A stretch of DNA of 64,000 nt, taken from the IMG/VR virus record IMGVR_UViG_3300010885_058768, positions 1 through 64,000 of that record; one strand, given 5' to 3'. Below, piece by piece: positions 43,329-51,747 of this stretch; position 1 is the stretch's first letter, and the number at the start of each line of letters is the position of its first letter. The notes under the pieces were generated by a model, which worked only from the letters and a program-made list of their open reading frames with translations, was not told the DNA's origin and did no database searches. A program made the translations under genes and the position numbers. The stretch comes from a virus.

Positions 43329-44426
43329 ATGACAGCTCTATGGGTAACACCGGCCGAACTTGGTCAATACGCTAACACCGAGTTTGCTCAGGAAGCCTGC
43401 GAGGCCGCTTCGTACCTACTCTGGGGAATGTCCGGTAGAAAATACACCGGAGTAACCACCGTCACCGAGAAATACGTTTGCGCGAAGCGCGCGTATCGCA
43501 TCGGCGCGTCCTCTAAAAATTACTACGCCGCTCTTATCTCCGGCGAGGTATACAACATCCCAATCTCTGACTTCGACCAGTACGCCGAACTTGTCGCTGA
43601 CGGGCTATCTCCAGAGTCTAGAGTTAGACTACGCGGAAGACCGGTCACGCAGATACATGCGATTAGAACTCGAGACGGTAAAATCGTAGACCCGAGCGGG
43701 TACTACTTAGTAGACCACTCAACAATCCAAGCCTCCTCAGGCGTGCCGTGGACTCCGTGTAACATAGAGGTCACCTATTCGTACGGCAGCGAGGTTCCAG
43801 CCGCTGGAAAAATGGCCGCTCGCACGCTGGCACTAGAATTTGCAAAGCTCTGGGCAGGAGACGATGACTGCATGCTTCCACAGCGTATTACGTCTATCTC
43901 TCGTCAAGGAGTCTCCTACACGCTGCTCGACAGCCAGGACTTTATCGCAGAGCTACGGACAGGTCTTTACGCCATTGACTTGTTTTTAAAGACCGTAAAC
44001 CCCGATGGAGCTAAGTCCCGTGCAAGAGTCTTTTCTCCAGATGTTCCACGGGCGCGTAGGTACACTCCAAAGAGTCCTGTTCTTGCGGCTAGCTCTTTGC
44101 TTGACATCGTCATAATCAAGGACAACACGGCTAACTACTCTACGGTCGGCAAGGGACTAGACACGACTATCTTTGTCGACGAGCCAGGCTGGTCTCCAAA
44201 AGTTGTAGTGCACAACTGGAGTGGCACCAAGTCCGTGCAACTACCAGGCGCATTAGTCGGCGCGTCTGACGTATCTTTTTCAATCGACTATAAGAACGCG
44301 TTGTCTATTCTTGGAATGGTCGACCCGGGAACCTGGACGCTATACGCAACTAAGATTGTCGGCGGAGTCGAGAGTCTAGTAGAATTAGCTACAGGAAATC
44401 TAAAAATCCAGTTATACACCACCTAA
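43329..44426 (+). CDS. head-tail connector (adaptor-type) protein with C-terminal beta domain
   Basis: A 365-residue protein. The N-terminal 200 residues (WVTPAELGQYANTEFAQEAC, SYLLWGMSGRKYTG, GKMAARTLALEFAKLWAGDD) resemble the helical adaptor that binds below the portal. The C-terminal 110 residues form a beta-rich domain with DVSFSIDYKNALSILGMVD. It is unusual in lying after the major tail gene; normally the adaptor precedes it. Confidence 0.78.
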   Translation: MTALWVTPAELGQYANTEFAQEACEAASYLLWGMSGRKYTGVTTVTEKYVCAKRAYRIGASSKNYYAALISGEVYNIPISDFDQYAELVADGLSPESRVRLRGRPVTQIHAIRTRDGKIVDPSGYYLVDHSTIQASSGVPWTPCNIEVTYSYGSEVPAAGKMAARTLALEFAKLWAGDDDCMLPQRITSISRQGVSYTLLDSQDFIAELRTGLYAIDLFLKTVNPDGAKSRARVFSPDVPRARRYTPKSPVLAASSLLDIVIIKDNTANYSTVGKGLDTTIFVDEPGWSPKVVVHNWSGTKSVQLPGALVGASDVSFSIDYKNALSILGMVDPGTWTLYATKIVGGVESLVELATGNLKIQLYTT

Positions 44427-44442
44427 CAAAGAAAGAGTAATC

Positions 44443-44679
44443 ATGACAGTATACCAAACTAACTTTACTGCTGACGACGTTATCTACGTTGAAAACGGAG
44501 TAGTTGTCGCTGTTGGCCAGCAGAAGGTAGAAGAGCCTAAGGTTGTAGAAGAGCCTAAGGTTGCAAAAAAGGCTGAGGTTGTTGAAGAGCCAGAGGTTGT
44601 AGAACCTGAGGTTGTTGAAGAGCCAGAGGTTGTAGAACCTGAGGTTGTTGAAGAGGCAGTGTCAGAAGACGCTGAATAG
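44443..44679 (+). CDS. small protein with Val-Glu-Pro repeats
   Basis: A 78-residue protein starting MTVYQTNFTADDVIYVENG. A short beta-like head of about 27 residues is followed by repeated VVEEPEVVEPEVVEEPEV. The DNA has matching 15-18 base repeats (about 44525-44660). It lies within the head-tail joining genes, so it may be an extended virion peptide. The function is unknown. Confidence 0.72.
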   Translation: MTVYQTNFTADDVIYVENGVVVAVGQQKVEEPKVVEEPKVAKKAEVVEEPEVVEPEVVEEPEVVEPEVVEEAVSEDAE

Positions 44680-44681
44680 CA

Positions 44682-45188
44682 TTGAGCCTGCCTGTAAACT
44701 TAGCTGACGTTTCGGTAGACGCCTTACATCTAAAAAACATGATGGATGGCGTCATCGAGCGCGTCTGCTCTATCTACCAATCGTACAACGTCCCACTTCC
44801 AAATAAGAAATACTGGACGATGGGAACGCCGGTTATAGACTGTGAACAGGTAGTTGCCTCATTTAGCCAGTTGTATTTAGGCGCGCCGGGAGACCAGGCC
44901 TCAGAGCCACAGCGCTGTAACGTGCCAAGAACTGTCACAATGACCGTAAGTATCGCTAGATCGTTTCCTACGTCTGGTCAAAACGGACGACCTCCGTCTG
45001 CTGAGACTATAGAAAAGGCGTCATCTCTATCTGCGATAGACGCTTGGATTCTCATAGAATCTGTTCGTCTCTTTGACATGTGGGACGACAGCACCTTTGG
45101 CCCTGGAGTAATTGCAACTGTCGACGTGGCAGAGCCTACCGGTGGAATCCAGTTAGTAAATATGCAGCTAACTATGGCGGTTCCATAA
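44682..45188 (+). CDS. head-tail joining protein, putative
   Basis: A 168-residue protein with TTG start two bases after the previous stop. It begins MSLPVNLADVSVDALH and includes VDCEQVVASFSQLYLG and PRTVTMTVSIARSFP. The position between the adaptor and the HK97 gp10-like gene fits a neck or head-closure protein. Sequence recognition is weak, so the name is mainly positional. Confidence 0.7.
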   Translation: MSLPVNLADVSVDALHLKNMMDGVIERVCSIYQSYNVPLPNKKYWTMGTPVIDCEQVVASFSQLYLGAPGDQASEPQRCNVPRTVTMTVSIARSFPTSGQNGRPPSAETIEKASSLSAIDAWILIESVRLFDMWDDSTFGPGVIATVDVAEPTGGIQLVNMQLTMAVP

Positions 45189-45607
45189 TGGCTATTCAGG
45201 TAGAAAAAATAGGCAATTTCAAAAAGAATCAGCCGGCGTTCGACAACTTTTTCAACGAGCCTGCCGGGCAGACCGGAAGATTTATACACAAGAGAATCAC
45301 TAAAAAGATTCTTGTAGGCGCTAAGGGCAAGGTCGGCGTAAAGTCTGGAGCTCTTAGACAAAGCATTCGTCCAACACACATTAGAATTCCTGCCGGACAG
45401 TTTGTCATAATCGGCTCTGGGCTAGACTACGCGTACCTACATCACGAAGGAACACGGCCACATCTTATAGTGCCTAACCAGGCTAAAATGCTGCGTTTCG
45501 TTTCCCATGGAAGAATGGTGCACACGCGGATTGTACGCCACCCTGGAACAAGACCAAACCACTATCTAACACTTCCAATGCTAGAGGCTCTTTGGGGCAT
45601 AAGGTAA
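45188..45607 (+). CDS. tail completion / HK97 gp10-like protein
   Basis: A 139-residue protein starting MAIQVEKIGNFKKNQPAF at 45188, in an ATAATG overlap with the previous stop; the frame is open upstream but that would double-code. VGVKSGALRQSIRPTHI, SGLDYAYLHHEGTRPH and the RHPGTRPNHYL ending match the HK97 gp10-type family that joins tail tube to head. The gene ends a transcription unit just before a promoter at 45629. Confidence 0.82.
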   Translation: MAIQVEKIGNFKKNQPAFDNFFNEPAGQTGRFIHKRITKKILVGAKGKVGVKSGALRQSIRPTHIRIPAGQFVIIGSGLDYAYLHHEGTRPHLIVPNQAKMLRFVSHGRMVHTRIVRHPGTRPNHYLTLPMLEALWGIR

Positions 45608-45628
45608 TAAGTCACCTTTGCTGTACGA

Positions 45629-45637
45629 TGGTACAAT
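45629..45637 (+). promoter_or_regulatory. extended -10 promoter of the tail operon
   Basis: TG-G-TACAAT in the 98-base gap before the tail chaperone gene. It lacks the upstream blocks of the early promoter family, which suggests late-class use. Confidence 0.55.
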
Positions 45638-45705
45638 CGTTTAGGGACAACACCCATATCCAAATACCGTAACACACACCCTATACAGCAGATTGGAAAA
45701 CGCTA

Positions 45706-46047
45706 ATGACAGCAAATAGATTCAAAGACTTTGGCTCTGGAGTATCAGACATCACAAAGGAACCTCTTGTATTTAAGCTCTATGGAGAAGAATACAGATG
45801 CATGCCTAACGTTCAAGGAAAAGTTATGCTAGAACTTGTGGCCGACTCTTCCTCTGAGGACCCAGCGGTCTCAGCAAGAACACTTGCAACATTTTTTAGC
45901 AAGGTACTTTTAAAGGAAGACCTTGAAAAGTTTAACGAGCTTCTCGACAGTCAGGACAAGATTGTCTCAGTTGAGACTCTAAGCGAAATCAGTGCTTGGC
46001 TTATTGAACAGTACACTTCACGCCCAAATCAGCAGCCAGAGGTTTAG
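45706..46047 (+). CDS. tail assembly chaperone, short form (G-like)
   Basis: A 113-residue protein beginning MTANRFKDFGSGVSDITKE, lying directly before the second chaperone frame and the tape measure gene. In lambda-like tails the short and the frameshifted long chaperone coat the tape measure during assembly. The last codons hold a canonical slippery site, so part of the ribosomes should shift into the frame that ends at 46454. The start is ATG without a strong ribosome site. Confidence 0.88.
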   Translation: MTANRFKDFGSGVSDITKEPLVFKLYGEEYRCMPNVQGKVMLELVADSSSEDPAVSARTLATFFSKVLLKEDLEKFNELLDSQDKIVSVETLSEISAWLIEQYTSRPNQQPEV

Positions 46048-46070
46048 CAGGCTGGGCAATAGACCTCTGG
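46023..46070 (+). other. programmed -1 frameshift signal of the tail chaperones
   Basis: Slippery heptamer C-CCA-AAT (46023-46029) in the zero frame. Six bases later CCAGAGGT (46036-46043) pairs perfectly with ACCTCTGG (46063-46070) around a 19-base loop. The -1 frame then reads PKSAARGLAGWAIDLWHIVN without a stop. Confidence 0.92.
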
Positions 46071-46454
46071 CACATAGTTAACGGAAGAGCACTAGTGAAT
46101 GGCCTTAGATTAGCGGACATGGATGCCGCAGACATGCTAGATGTCATTCACTACTTCTTCGACCAGGACATAAACTACGCATCGGGCGAGCAGGCGGAGG
46201 CGCACTCTCAGGTGCGTTCCGCTATGTATAAGGATTTATACAACATAGAGTACAAGTATGGAGTTAGCAGTAAGAACTCCAACAAGTACAGTTCTACTAC
46301 ATACGTAGCTGACTTCGACCTAGAGGAAGAAGAGCTAAAGCCTGTAGACCCAGTGAAAAAAGCAAGAGAAGTAAAGCCATACGTTGCTCCTACTACGGTC
46401 GACGTAGATGGAAAGCGCCCCTTTGGCTCGATGCTAGACGCGCCATTAGCTTAG
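46029..46454 (+). CDS. tail assembly chaperone, frameshift extension (T-like)
   Basis: Read by -1 slippage at 46023-46029, this adds 141 residues to the first 108 of the short form, giving a 249-residue long chaperone. Sequence upstream of the first GTG (46095) is clearly coding (GWAIDLWHIVNGRALVNG), so independent initiation there is unlikely. It contains LADMDAADMLDVIHYFF and an acidic end. It would link the tape measure to tail tube subunits during assembly. Confidence 0.88.
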   Translation, partial: SAARGLAGWAIDLWHIVNGRALVNGLRLADMDAADMLDVIHYFFDQDINYASGEQAEAHSQVRSAMYKDLYNIEYKYGVSSKNSNKYSSTTYVADFDLEEEELKPVDPVKKAREVKPYVAPTTVDVDGKRPFGSMLDAPLA

Positions 46455-46472
46455 GTTAGGAGGTGAGATGTA

Positions 46473-49400
46473 GTGGCCGGTAACATAGTCGGTAGTGCTT
46501 ATGTGCACATTCATGCCATAACCAAAGGCATTGGTAGAGAAATTGAAGAAGGTCTAAATAAGACCAAGGTCAACACTACCGGCGCAGGCAACATCGGCAA
46601 GAAAATTGGCGACACAGTTTCTAAGAGCATCAGCGATGGAATGACTGGTGGACTAAACAGAGGAAGCGGACAGGCGCTCGCGGCGCTTCGTAAGACTCAA
46701 AATGAGGCTGCTAGAATGCAGCAAAAGTTTATTAGCAACGCTAAAAAGGGTCCTAAGTTTCTTGACGCTCTAATCGAGCCAGGCTCTGCGGTATTCCAGG
46801 AAGTTAAGCAGGCTAGAGAATCCTTCAATCAACTTACCAAGTCCGGTATGAAGATGACAGCTATCATTGGAACTGTAATCACGAGCGTGTCAGACCTAGT
46901 CATTGGACTTGGAGCTCTTATCTTTGGTGCCGCTGCAGCAGCTCCAGCCTTCGTGGCTCTTGCTGGAGTCTTTATTCAATTCAAACTTGGAATGCTTGCC
47001 ACCAAACTTGCCATGCAGGGAGTTATGGAGGCTACCGGAGCTCTCTGGAAATCGCAGACCGCGCTGAATGACTCCTTCCGGGCGGCACGTCTTGAATTTA
47101 GAAATCTAAAGTTCGAGGCAGAGGGTGCAGCCTACGCAGAAGAAGGAGCAGCTCTTGCACTGCAGCAGGCTAAAATCGCGTTGCAAAGAGTTCAGGACCT
47201 TCCGCCTAATACTCAGGCAAGACGCCAGGCTGAGCTTGCGTACAAGCAGGCAGACCTATCATATAGACAGGCTATCGACAAAACAAAGGAAGCCACTCGC
47301 GCGGTAGATAAGGGTATTACCGCTACTCAGGCTTACCAGCCATTTGCCTCGCTAACTAAGACACAGCTTGCGTTTACTAAGTTCCTCGTGACTCTCCGTC
47401 CAAAGATGCAGGAGCTTCGTGGAATAGCGGCTGACAGCTTTATTCCTGCACTGCGAGACGGAATCAGCACTCTTGTTAATCGCGACTTTGGAATGTTTAA
47501 GACAGGAATTGGAAATCTGTCGAAGGGAATGTCAGGACTAGTAAAAGGTCTATTTGGCGCCTTTGACGACCCTAAGTTTAAAAAGAGTCTAAGCCAGGTT
47601 TTCGCTGGAGCAGGAGATACCTTACCTAAACTAGGAAAAACCTTTGGAAACGTATTTAAGCTTATAATGACGTGGGTTTCCGCCGCGCAACCTCTTATCA
47701 AAACGTTTAGTACCTGGCTTGAAAAGACCACGGGAAATGCGTCTAAGCTATTCCAGTCTAAGAAGGACAGCGGAGAGCTTACTAAGTTCTTTGAAAACGC
47801 GGGAGTAGTCGCAGCTAAGCTCGGCGCTATCATTAAAAACGTATTTACGATGCTTAACAGCTTTACCAAGGCTAACGCCGGACCAGGCTCTGGCGGGCAA
47901 ATGCTTCTCGACTGGATAAAGGACGTATCCGGAAAGTTCGCCGAGTGGACAAAGTCCGCGCCAGGACAAAAGAGCCTGTTCTCCTACTTCAAGGATGGCG
48001 CCGCTAACTTCAAGCAGATGTCGCAGACAATCGGAAAGTTTATCAAGCCGCTATTCACGATGGCCGGTGACCCAGACATCAAGCAGATGTGGGCAACAAT
48101 TGGAGAGGCTGCTCCTAACTTTGAAAGTATTCTAAAGAAGACACGCGAGGCAGCTCCCGCGATGGGAAGACTAGTCAAGCAAATCATTCGAGTAATCGAC
48201 ACCTTCACAGACCCAGGGCAAATCAAGGCGTTCTTTGACACGTTCACTAAAGCGCTAAAGATGGTTGGAGACTTCTTCAATCAGCCGTGGGTCAAGAGCA
48301 TTATGACTTGGCTTGGTCCAATAACTGGTGTCCTGCTTGCGCTAGGAACAATCGGCTCAGTTGGACAAAAAGTCTTTATGGCCTTGGCCGGTCACATACA
48401 GGTGTTTGCCTCTCCAATGAAAAAGGCTATTGGGTACTTTACCGAACTAGATACTGGTATCATGAAGGTTGGAAGACACAGCAAGGCTCTTGACACTCTT
48501 GCCGCGCCTTCGGACGCGCGGTTTAGTAAGATAGCTCGTGCAGGTAGACGAACTGAGTACATGGCACCTACAAGCAGACGCGCCATCAAGGAAATCACTG
48601 GGCAGGGTCTAGCGATTGGCAAGGCAGACGCGATGGCTGGAATGCCGATGACGTCAGTTCGCGCAGGCAGCAGAAAAGAGCTTAAGGCGTTTAGCCAAGG
48701 ACAGAGTCTTGCTGCTGGCTCAGGTCCACTAACTTACGCTAAGGGAATTCCAGCTACAGACGCAGCCACTACTGGATTCCAAAGAATGGGTATCGCTGCT
48801 AAGACCGCGCTGCGTGACATTGGCAAGGGCTTTGGAGCTCTAGGCGGAATGCTAAAGAGAAACTGGGTAATCCTAGCCATTGCCGCCTTGGTCGTGGCAC
48901 TTGTTGCGTTGTACAACAAGTCTAAGGACTTCCGCGACCTTATGAACACCTACATGAACAGTGTAGGCAAGGTTCTTATGAAGACCTTCAAGAGCATCAT
49001 GATAGCTCTACAGCCGTTGATCGACGCGTTCATGGAGCTGTTTGATGCTTTGTTTGGTGGAGAAGGCGGAGGAGGCGGCTTAGTAGGCATGCTTCTGACT
49101 GCACTTAAGCCTGTTCTTGGAATAATTATTGGCGTTATAGCTACAGTGCTTCAAGCAGTGGCTCCACTGATCGTTCTACTGGTCAAGGTGCTAGTTCCAG
49201 TTCTAACCTTTATAGTTGACATCATCACCGCCTTGGTCAACGGAATAAACCTTGTCGTTGGCGGAATACTTTCTATCTTTGGAGTAAAAAACGACATGGG
49301 CTCTGTAGATTCAACTAGCAGTCCTGACCTGACCGACGTCACCGAGAAAAATAAAGTTGACTGGGCGCAAATAAACAAGGACCAAAAGGAAGCTGCCACT

Positions 49401-50312
49401 CGTCAAATGGAAGCCGCTAACCAACAGTTAGAGGCTGCCAAGGGAACTAAGGACAAGGGAGACGACAAACTAGCGGCAGCGTACGCAAACGCTGTAGAGA
49501 TGCAAAACGTTCAGAAATCAAGCGCGTTTGAGCAACTAATTTACTACTTTGAAAAGTCTAAGAGCGAGACCGACCCGACCAAGGTTCGCGCACAGCAGGC
49601 TAACATGATTGCTATAGCTAAAAAGATTCCTTTTGCTACGGCAGACATAAAGCGACTTAGTGGAGCTAAAAACACCGAGGAAGCTGCCTTTGCGGCGTAC
49701 AAGGCTGCACTGGCCAACTTTAAGAAAAACTCCACCGATGAAAACGCAAAAGTAGTCGCGCAAAAACGGCTTGTCACCCAAAACGCAAGATCCACCTATC
49801 AAGGACTTCGCAGTCAGCTTACCACTAAATACGCTAGATACTCTATAGACCCTGCTACCGGAAACATCATAGACAGAGACGCTGGCGGCGCGCCGGTTGA
49901 CACTGCTTCGACTCCTACCACGTCTTCTTCTTCACCAACTGGTACAAAAACTAGCACTGCTAAGACCACGACCACGACCACCGCGGTTCCTACCGCTGGT
50001 TCTGTTGACTGGACCGCCATAAACGCCCAGTTGACGACGCAGAACGGCACGCTAGTAAGCATAAAGGAAAACATCGAGGGTGGAAATAGGCTTCTTAAAA
50101 CTCTAGTCACTCTAGGCAAGGAAGACGCCATCAAGCAGACAACTCTAACCACGTTGTACGCTGCTGGATTTGGATTGACCCAGAGTGCATACCCGGTGAT
50201 TACGATTGGCGGAAAGAGAATGGGAATTTCTGAAACAAATGCTCTATCCCAGAATGTCCTAGGACTTTCTTACCAGGCCGTTTTAGACAGAACTGATGAG
50301 TACGGACGCTAA
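46473..50312 (+). CDS. tape measure protein
   Basis: A 1279-residue protein with GTG start. It is mostly helical with Gly/Ala-rich membrane-like segments near residues 145-165 (LIFGAAAAAPAFVALAGVF), 795-815 (WVILAIAALVVALVALY) and 870-930. Coiled-coil stretches occur near 200-280 and 970-1100, and the end is Thr/Ser-rich. Position after the chaperones and size identify it. At the known rule of about 0.15 nm per residue the tail would be roughly 190 nm long (inference). Confidence 0.92.
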   Translation: MAGNIVGSAYVHIHAITKGIGREIEEGLNKTKVNTTGAGNIGKKIGDTVSKSISDGMTGGLNRGSGQALAALRKTQNEAARMQQKFISNAKKGPKFLDALIEPGSAVFQEVKQARESFNQLTKSGMKMTAIIGTVITSVSDLVIGLGALIFGAAAAAPAFVALAGVFIQFKLGMLATKLAMQGVMEATGALWKSQTALNDSFRAARLEFRNLKFEAEGAAYAEEGAALALQQAKIALQRVQDLPPNTQARRQAELAYKQADLSYRQAIDKTKEATRAVDKGITATQAYQPFASLTKTQLAFTKFLVTLRPKMQELRGIAADSFIPALRDGISTLVNRDFGMFKTGIGNLSKGMSGLVKGLFGAFDDPKFKKSLSQVFAGAGDTLPKLGKTFGNVFKLIMTWVSAAQPLIKTFSTWLEKTTGNASKLFQSKKDSGELTKFFENAGVVAAKLGAIIKNVFTMLNSFTKANAGPGSGGQMLLDWIKDVSGKFAEWTKSAPGQKSLFSYFKDGAANFKQMSQTIGKFIKPLFTMAGDPDIKQMWATIGEAAPNFESILKKTREAAPAMGRLVKQIIRVIDTFTDPGQIKAFFDTFTKALKMVGDFFNQPWVKSIMTWLGPITGVLLALGTIGSVGQKVFMALAGHIQVFASPMKKAIGYFTELDTGIMKVGRHSKALDTLAAPSDARFSKIARAGRRTEYMAPTSRRAIKEITGQGLAIGKADAMAGMPMTSVRAGSRKELKAFSQGQSLAAGSGPLTYAKGIPATDAATTGFQRMGIAAKTALRDIGKGFGALGGMLKRNWVILAIAALVVALVALYNKSKDFRDLMNTYMNSVGKVLMKTFKSIMIALQPLIDAFMELFDALFGGEGGGGGLVGMLLTALKPVLGIIIGVIATVLQAVAPLIVLLVKVLVPVLTFIVDIITALVNGINLVVGGILSIFGVKNDMGSVDSTSSPDLTDVTEKNKVDWAQINKDQKEAATRQMEAANQQLEAAKGTKDKGDDKLAAAYANAVEMQNVQKSSAFEQLIYYFEKSKSETDPTKVRAQQANMIAIAKKIPFATADIKRLSGAKNTEEAAFAAYKAALANFKKNSTDENAKVVAQKRLVTQNARSTYQGLRSQLTTKYARYSIDPATGNIIDRDAGGAPVDTASTPTTSSSSPTGTKTSTAKTTTTTTAVPTAGSVDWTAINAQLTTQNGTLVSIKENIEGGNRLLKTLVTLGKEDAIKQTTLTTLYAAGFGLTQSAYPVITIGGKRMGISETNALSQNVLGLSYQAVLDRTDEYGR

Positions 50313-51706
50313 TGCCAACTAACCTACTGACTAATTCAAGTTTCGACGTCGACGCTGCGGGGTGGACGGCGCTAAACTCTACTATAGCCCGCGTAACTAC
50401 TCCAGCTCCAAAGAGTGGCGCGGGCTGTCTAAGCGTGACCAAGCAGGCAGCAGCTAACACCGGCTTCGCGCTTACTAACAAGATAGCGCTTGCCTCGGCT
50501 CAAACTAACCCGGCCGACCCTACTCGAGTCTACGGCTTTACTGGAAATCTTTTGGTAAATCAGGTCGGGCACTCGTGCACGCTAAACATCTACATAAGAT
50601 GGTACGATGCGTCTAACACTCTAGTTGTCTCAACCACGCGCTCAGTCATAAACATCTACGCTGGCAGAGGCTGGGTGCCATTTGCTATGTACGCGACTGC
50701 TCCTGTCACGGCAACACAGGCCACGGTTGAGATTTCACAAGCAGACGCTCCATCAAACGGAGACATCTTCTACGCTGACGAGCTAAGTTTCTTCGCGCTA
50801 ACACAGAGTCAAAAGACCGAGATAGTTAACGAAGTAATCGCGCCGCTGCCAACGTCTATTCAAAACCGTCACCTTACTGGACCTCAGTTAAAGGCCGACA
50901 TCTCCTTTGCAGGGCTTACTTTAAATACGATAGACGCGAGCAACGTAGTGTGGGTCTGCACTGACATGGTTGGCTGGTGGGGAATGTCAGACATCGAACT
51001 ACCTGACATTCCGCGTGGTCTAGAAGACGGTTCCTTTGATTCGAATCCAAGAAGACTTGCTAGACAGATTAGCCTTACAGGCTCGTTCCTGCCACGTGAC
51101 GCGAGCTACGTGGATGACGCTAAGTCTAACTTATTTAGGGCGATAAACGCAGCCCACGGTGGAGCCTGGCTCATAGTCGACGAGCAGCCGACCAAGGCTG
51201 CGTACGTAAGACTTGCCGCTAAGCCAGTTCTTACAAACATGACAGCTCGTGGAAAGCATAACTTCGAGATTCCACTTAGAGCTCCAGACCCTATAAAGTA
51301 CAGCTGGAACTACGCCGATAAGCTTGGCTACGAGTCAGTCTCTAGCACAGCTCCAGCGACTGCTATTCCAATAAACAATCTTGGAAACATAGCCGTTGGC
51401 GCTGTCTTTACTATAACTGGTCCTGCGCCTATAGGCGCCTTCGTGACCTGCGTGTTTGACAACGACAGCGTGTCGACTACTGAAACAATTACCCTCGTCA
51501 AAGCGCTAACTGCGGGGCAAAACTTGGTTATAGATACCTATGCTAAGAGTATAACTCTAGATGGTGCTACCGCTGGAGCAAGAGCGTACGTGTCCACTAC
51601 CTTTGACTGGATAAAGCTACGACCTGGACAGAATAGTCTGCAGCTAACTAGCTCCGACAGCGGCGCTAGACTTGCGATTAAGTATCGCTCTGGCTGGACC
51701 GGATAA
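50312..51706 (+). CDS. distal tail protein with N-terminal carbohydrate-binding-like domain
   Basis: A 464-residue protein whose ATG overlaps the tape measure stop. Residues 1-165 look like a jelly-roll carbohydrate-binding module (NLLTNSSFDVDAAGWTALN, GDIFYADELSFFAL). Residues 190-340 fit a Dit-type hub (NTIDASNVVWVCTDMVGWWG, ARQISLTGSFLPRDASYVDD, NFEIPLRAPDPIKYSW). The remainder is beta-rich. A Dit hexamer would cap the tail tube and carry the baseplate; the added module could bind host wall sugars. Confidence 0.82.
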   Translation: MPTNLLTNSSFDVDAAGWTALNSTIARVTTPAPKSGAGCLSVTKQAAANTGFALTNKIALASAQTNPADPTRVYGFTGNLLVNQVGHSCTLNIYIRWYDASNTLVVSTTRSVINIYAGRGWVPFAMYATAPVTATQATVEISQADAPSNGDIFYADELSFFALTQSQKTEIVNEVIAPLPTSIQNRHLTGPQLKADISFAGLTLNTIDASNVVWVCTDMVGWWGMSDIELPDIPRGLEDGSFDSNPRRLARQISLTGSFLPRDASYVDDAKSNLFRAINAAHGGAWLIVDEQPTKAAYVRLAAKPVLTNMTARGKHNFEIPLRAPDPIKYSWNYADKLGYESVSSTAPATAIPINNLGNIAVGAVFTITGPAPIGAFVTCVFDNDSVSTTETITLVKALTAGQNLVIDTYAKSITLDGATAGARAYVSTTFDWIKLRPGQNSLQLTSSDSGARLAIKYRSGWTG

Positions 51707-51747
51707 AATATAACTTGACCATGAAAGACGATTAGACGGAGATTTAC

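Noticed and set aside
46095-46454. Independent start of the second tail chaperone at GTG 46095
   Set aside because: The -1 frame codes from the slippery site onward and the position has no ribosome site.
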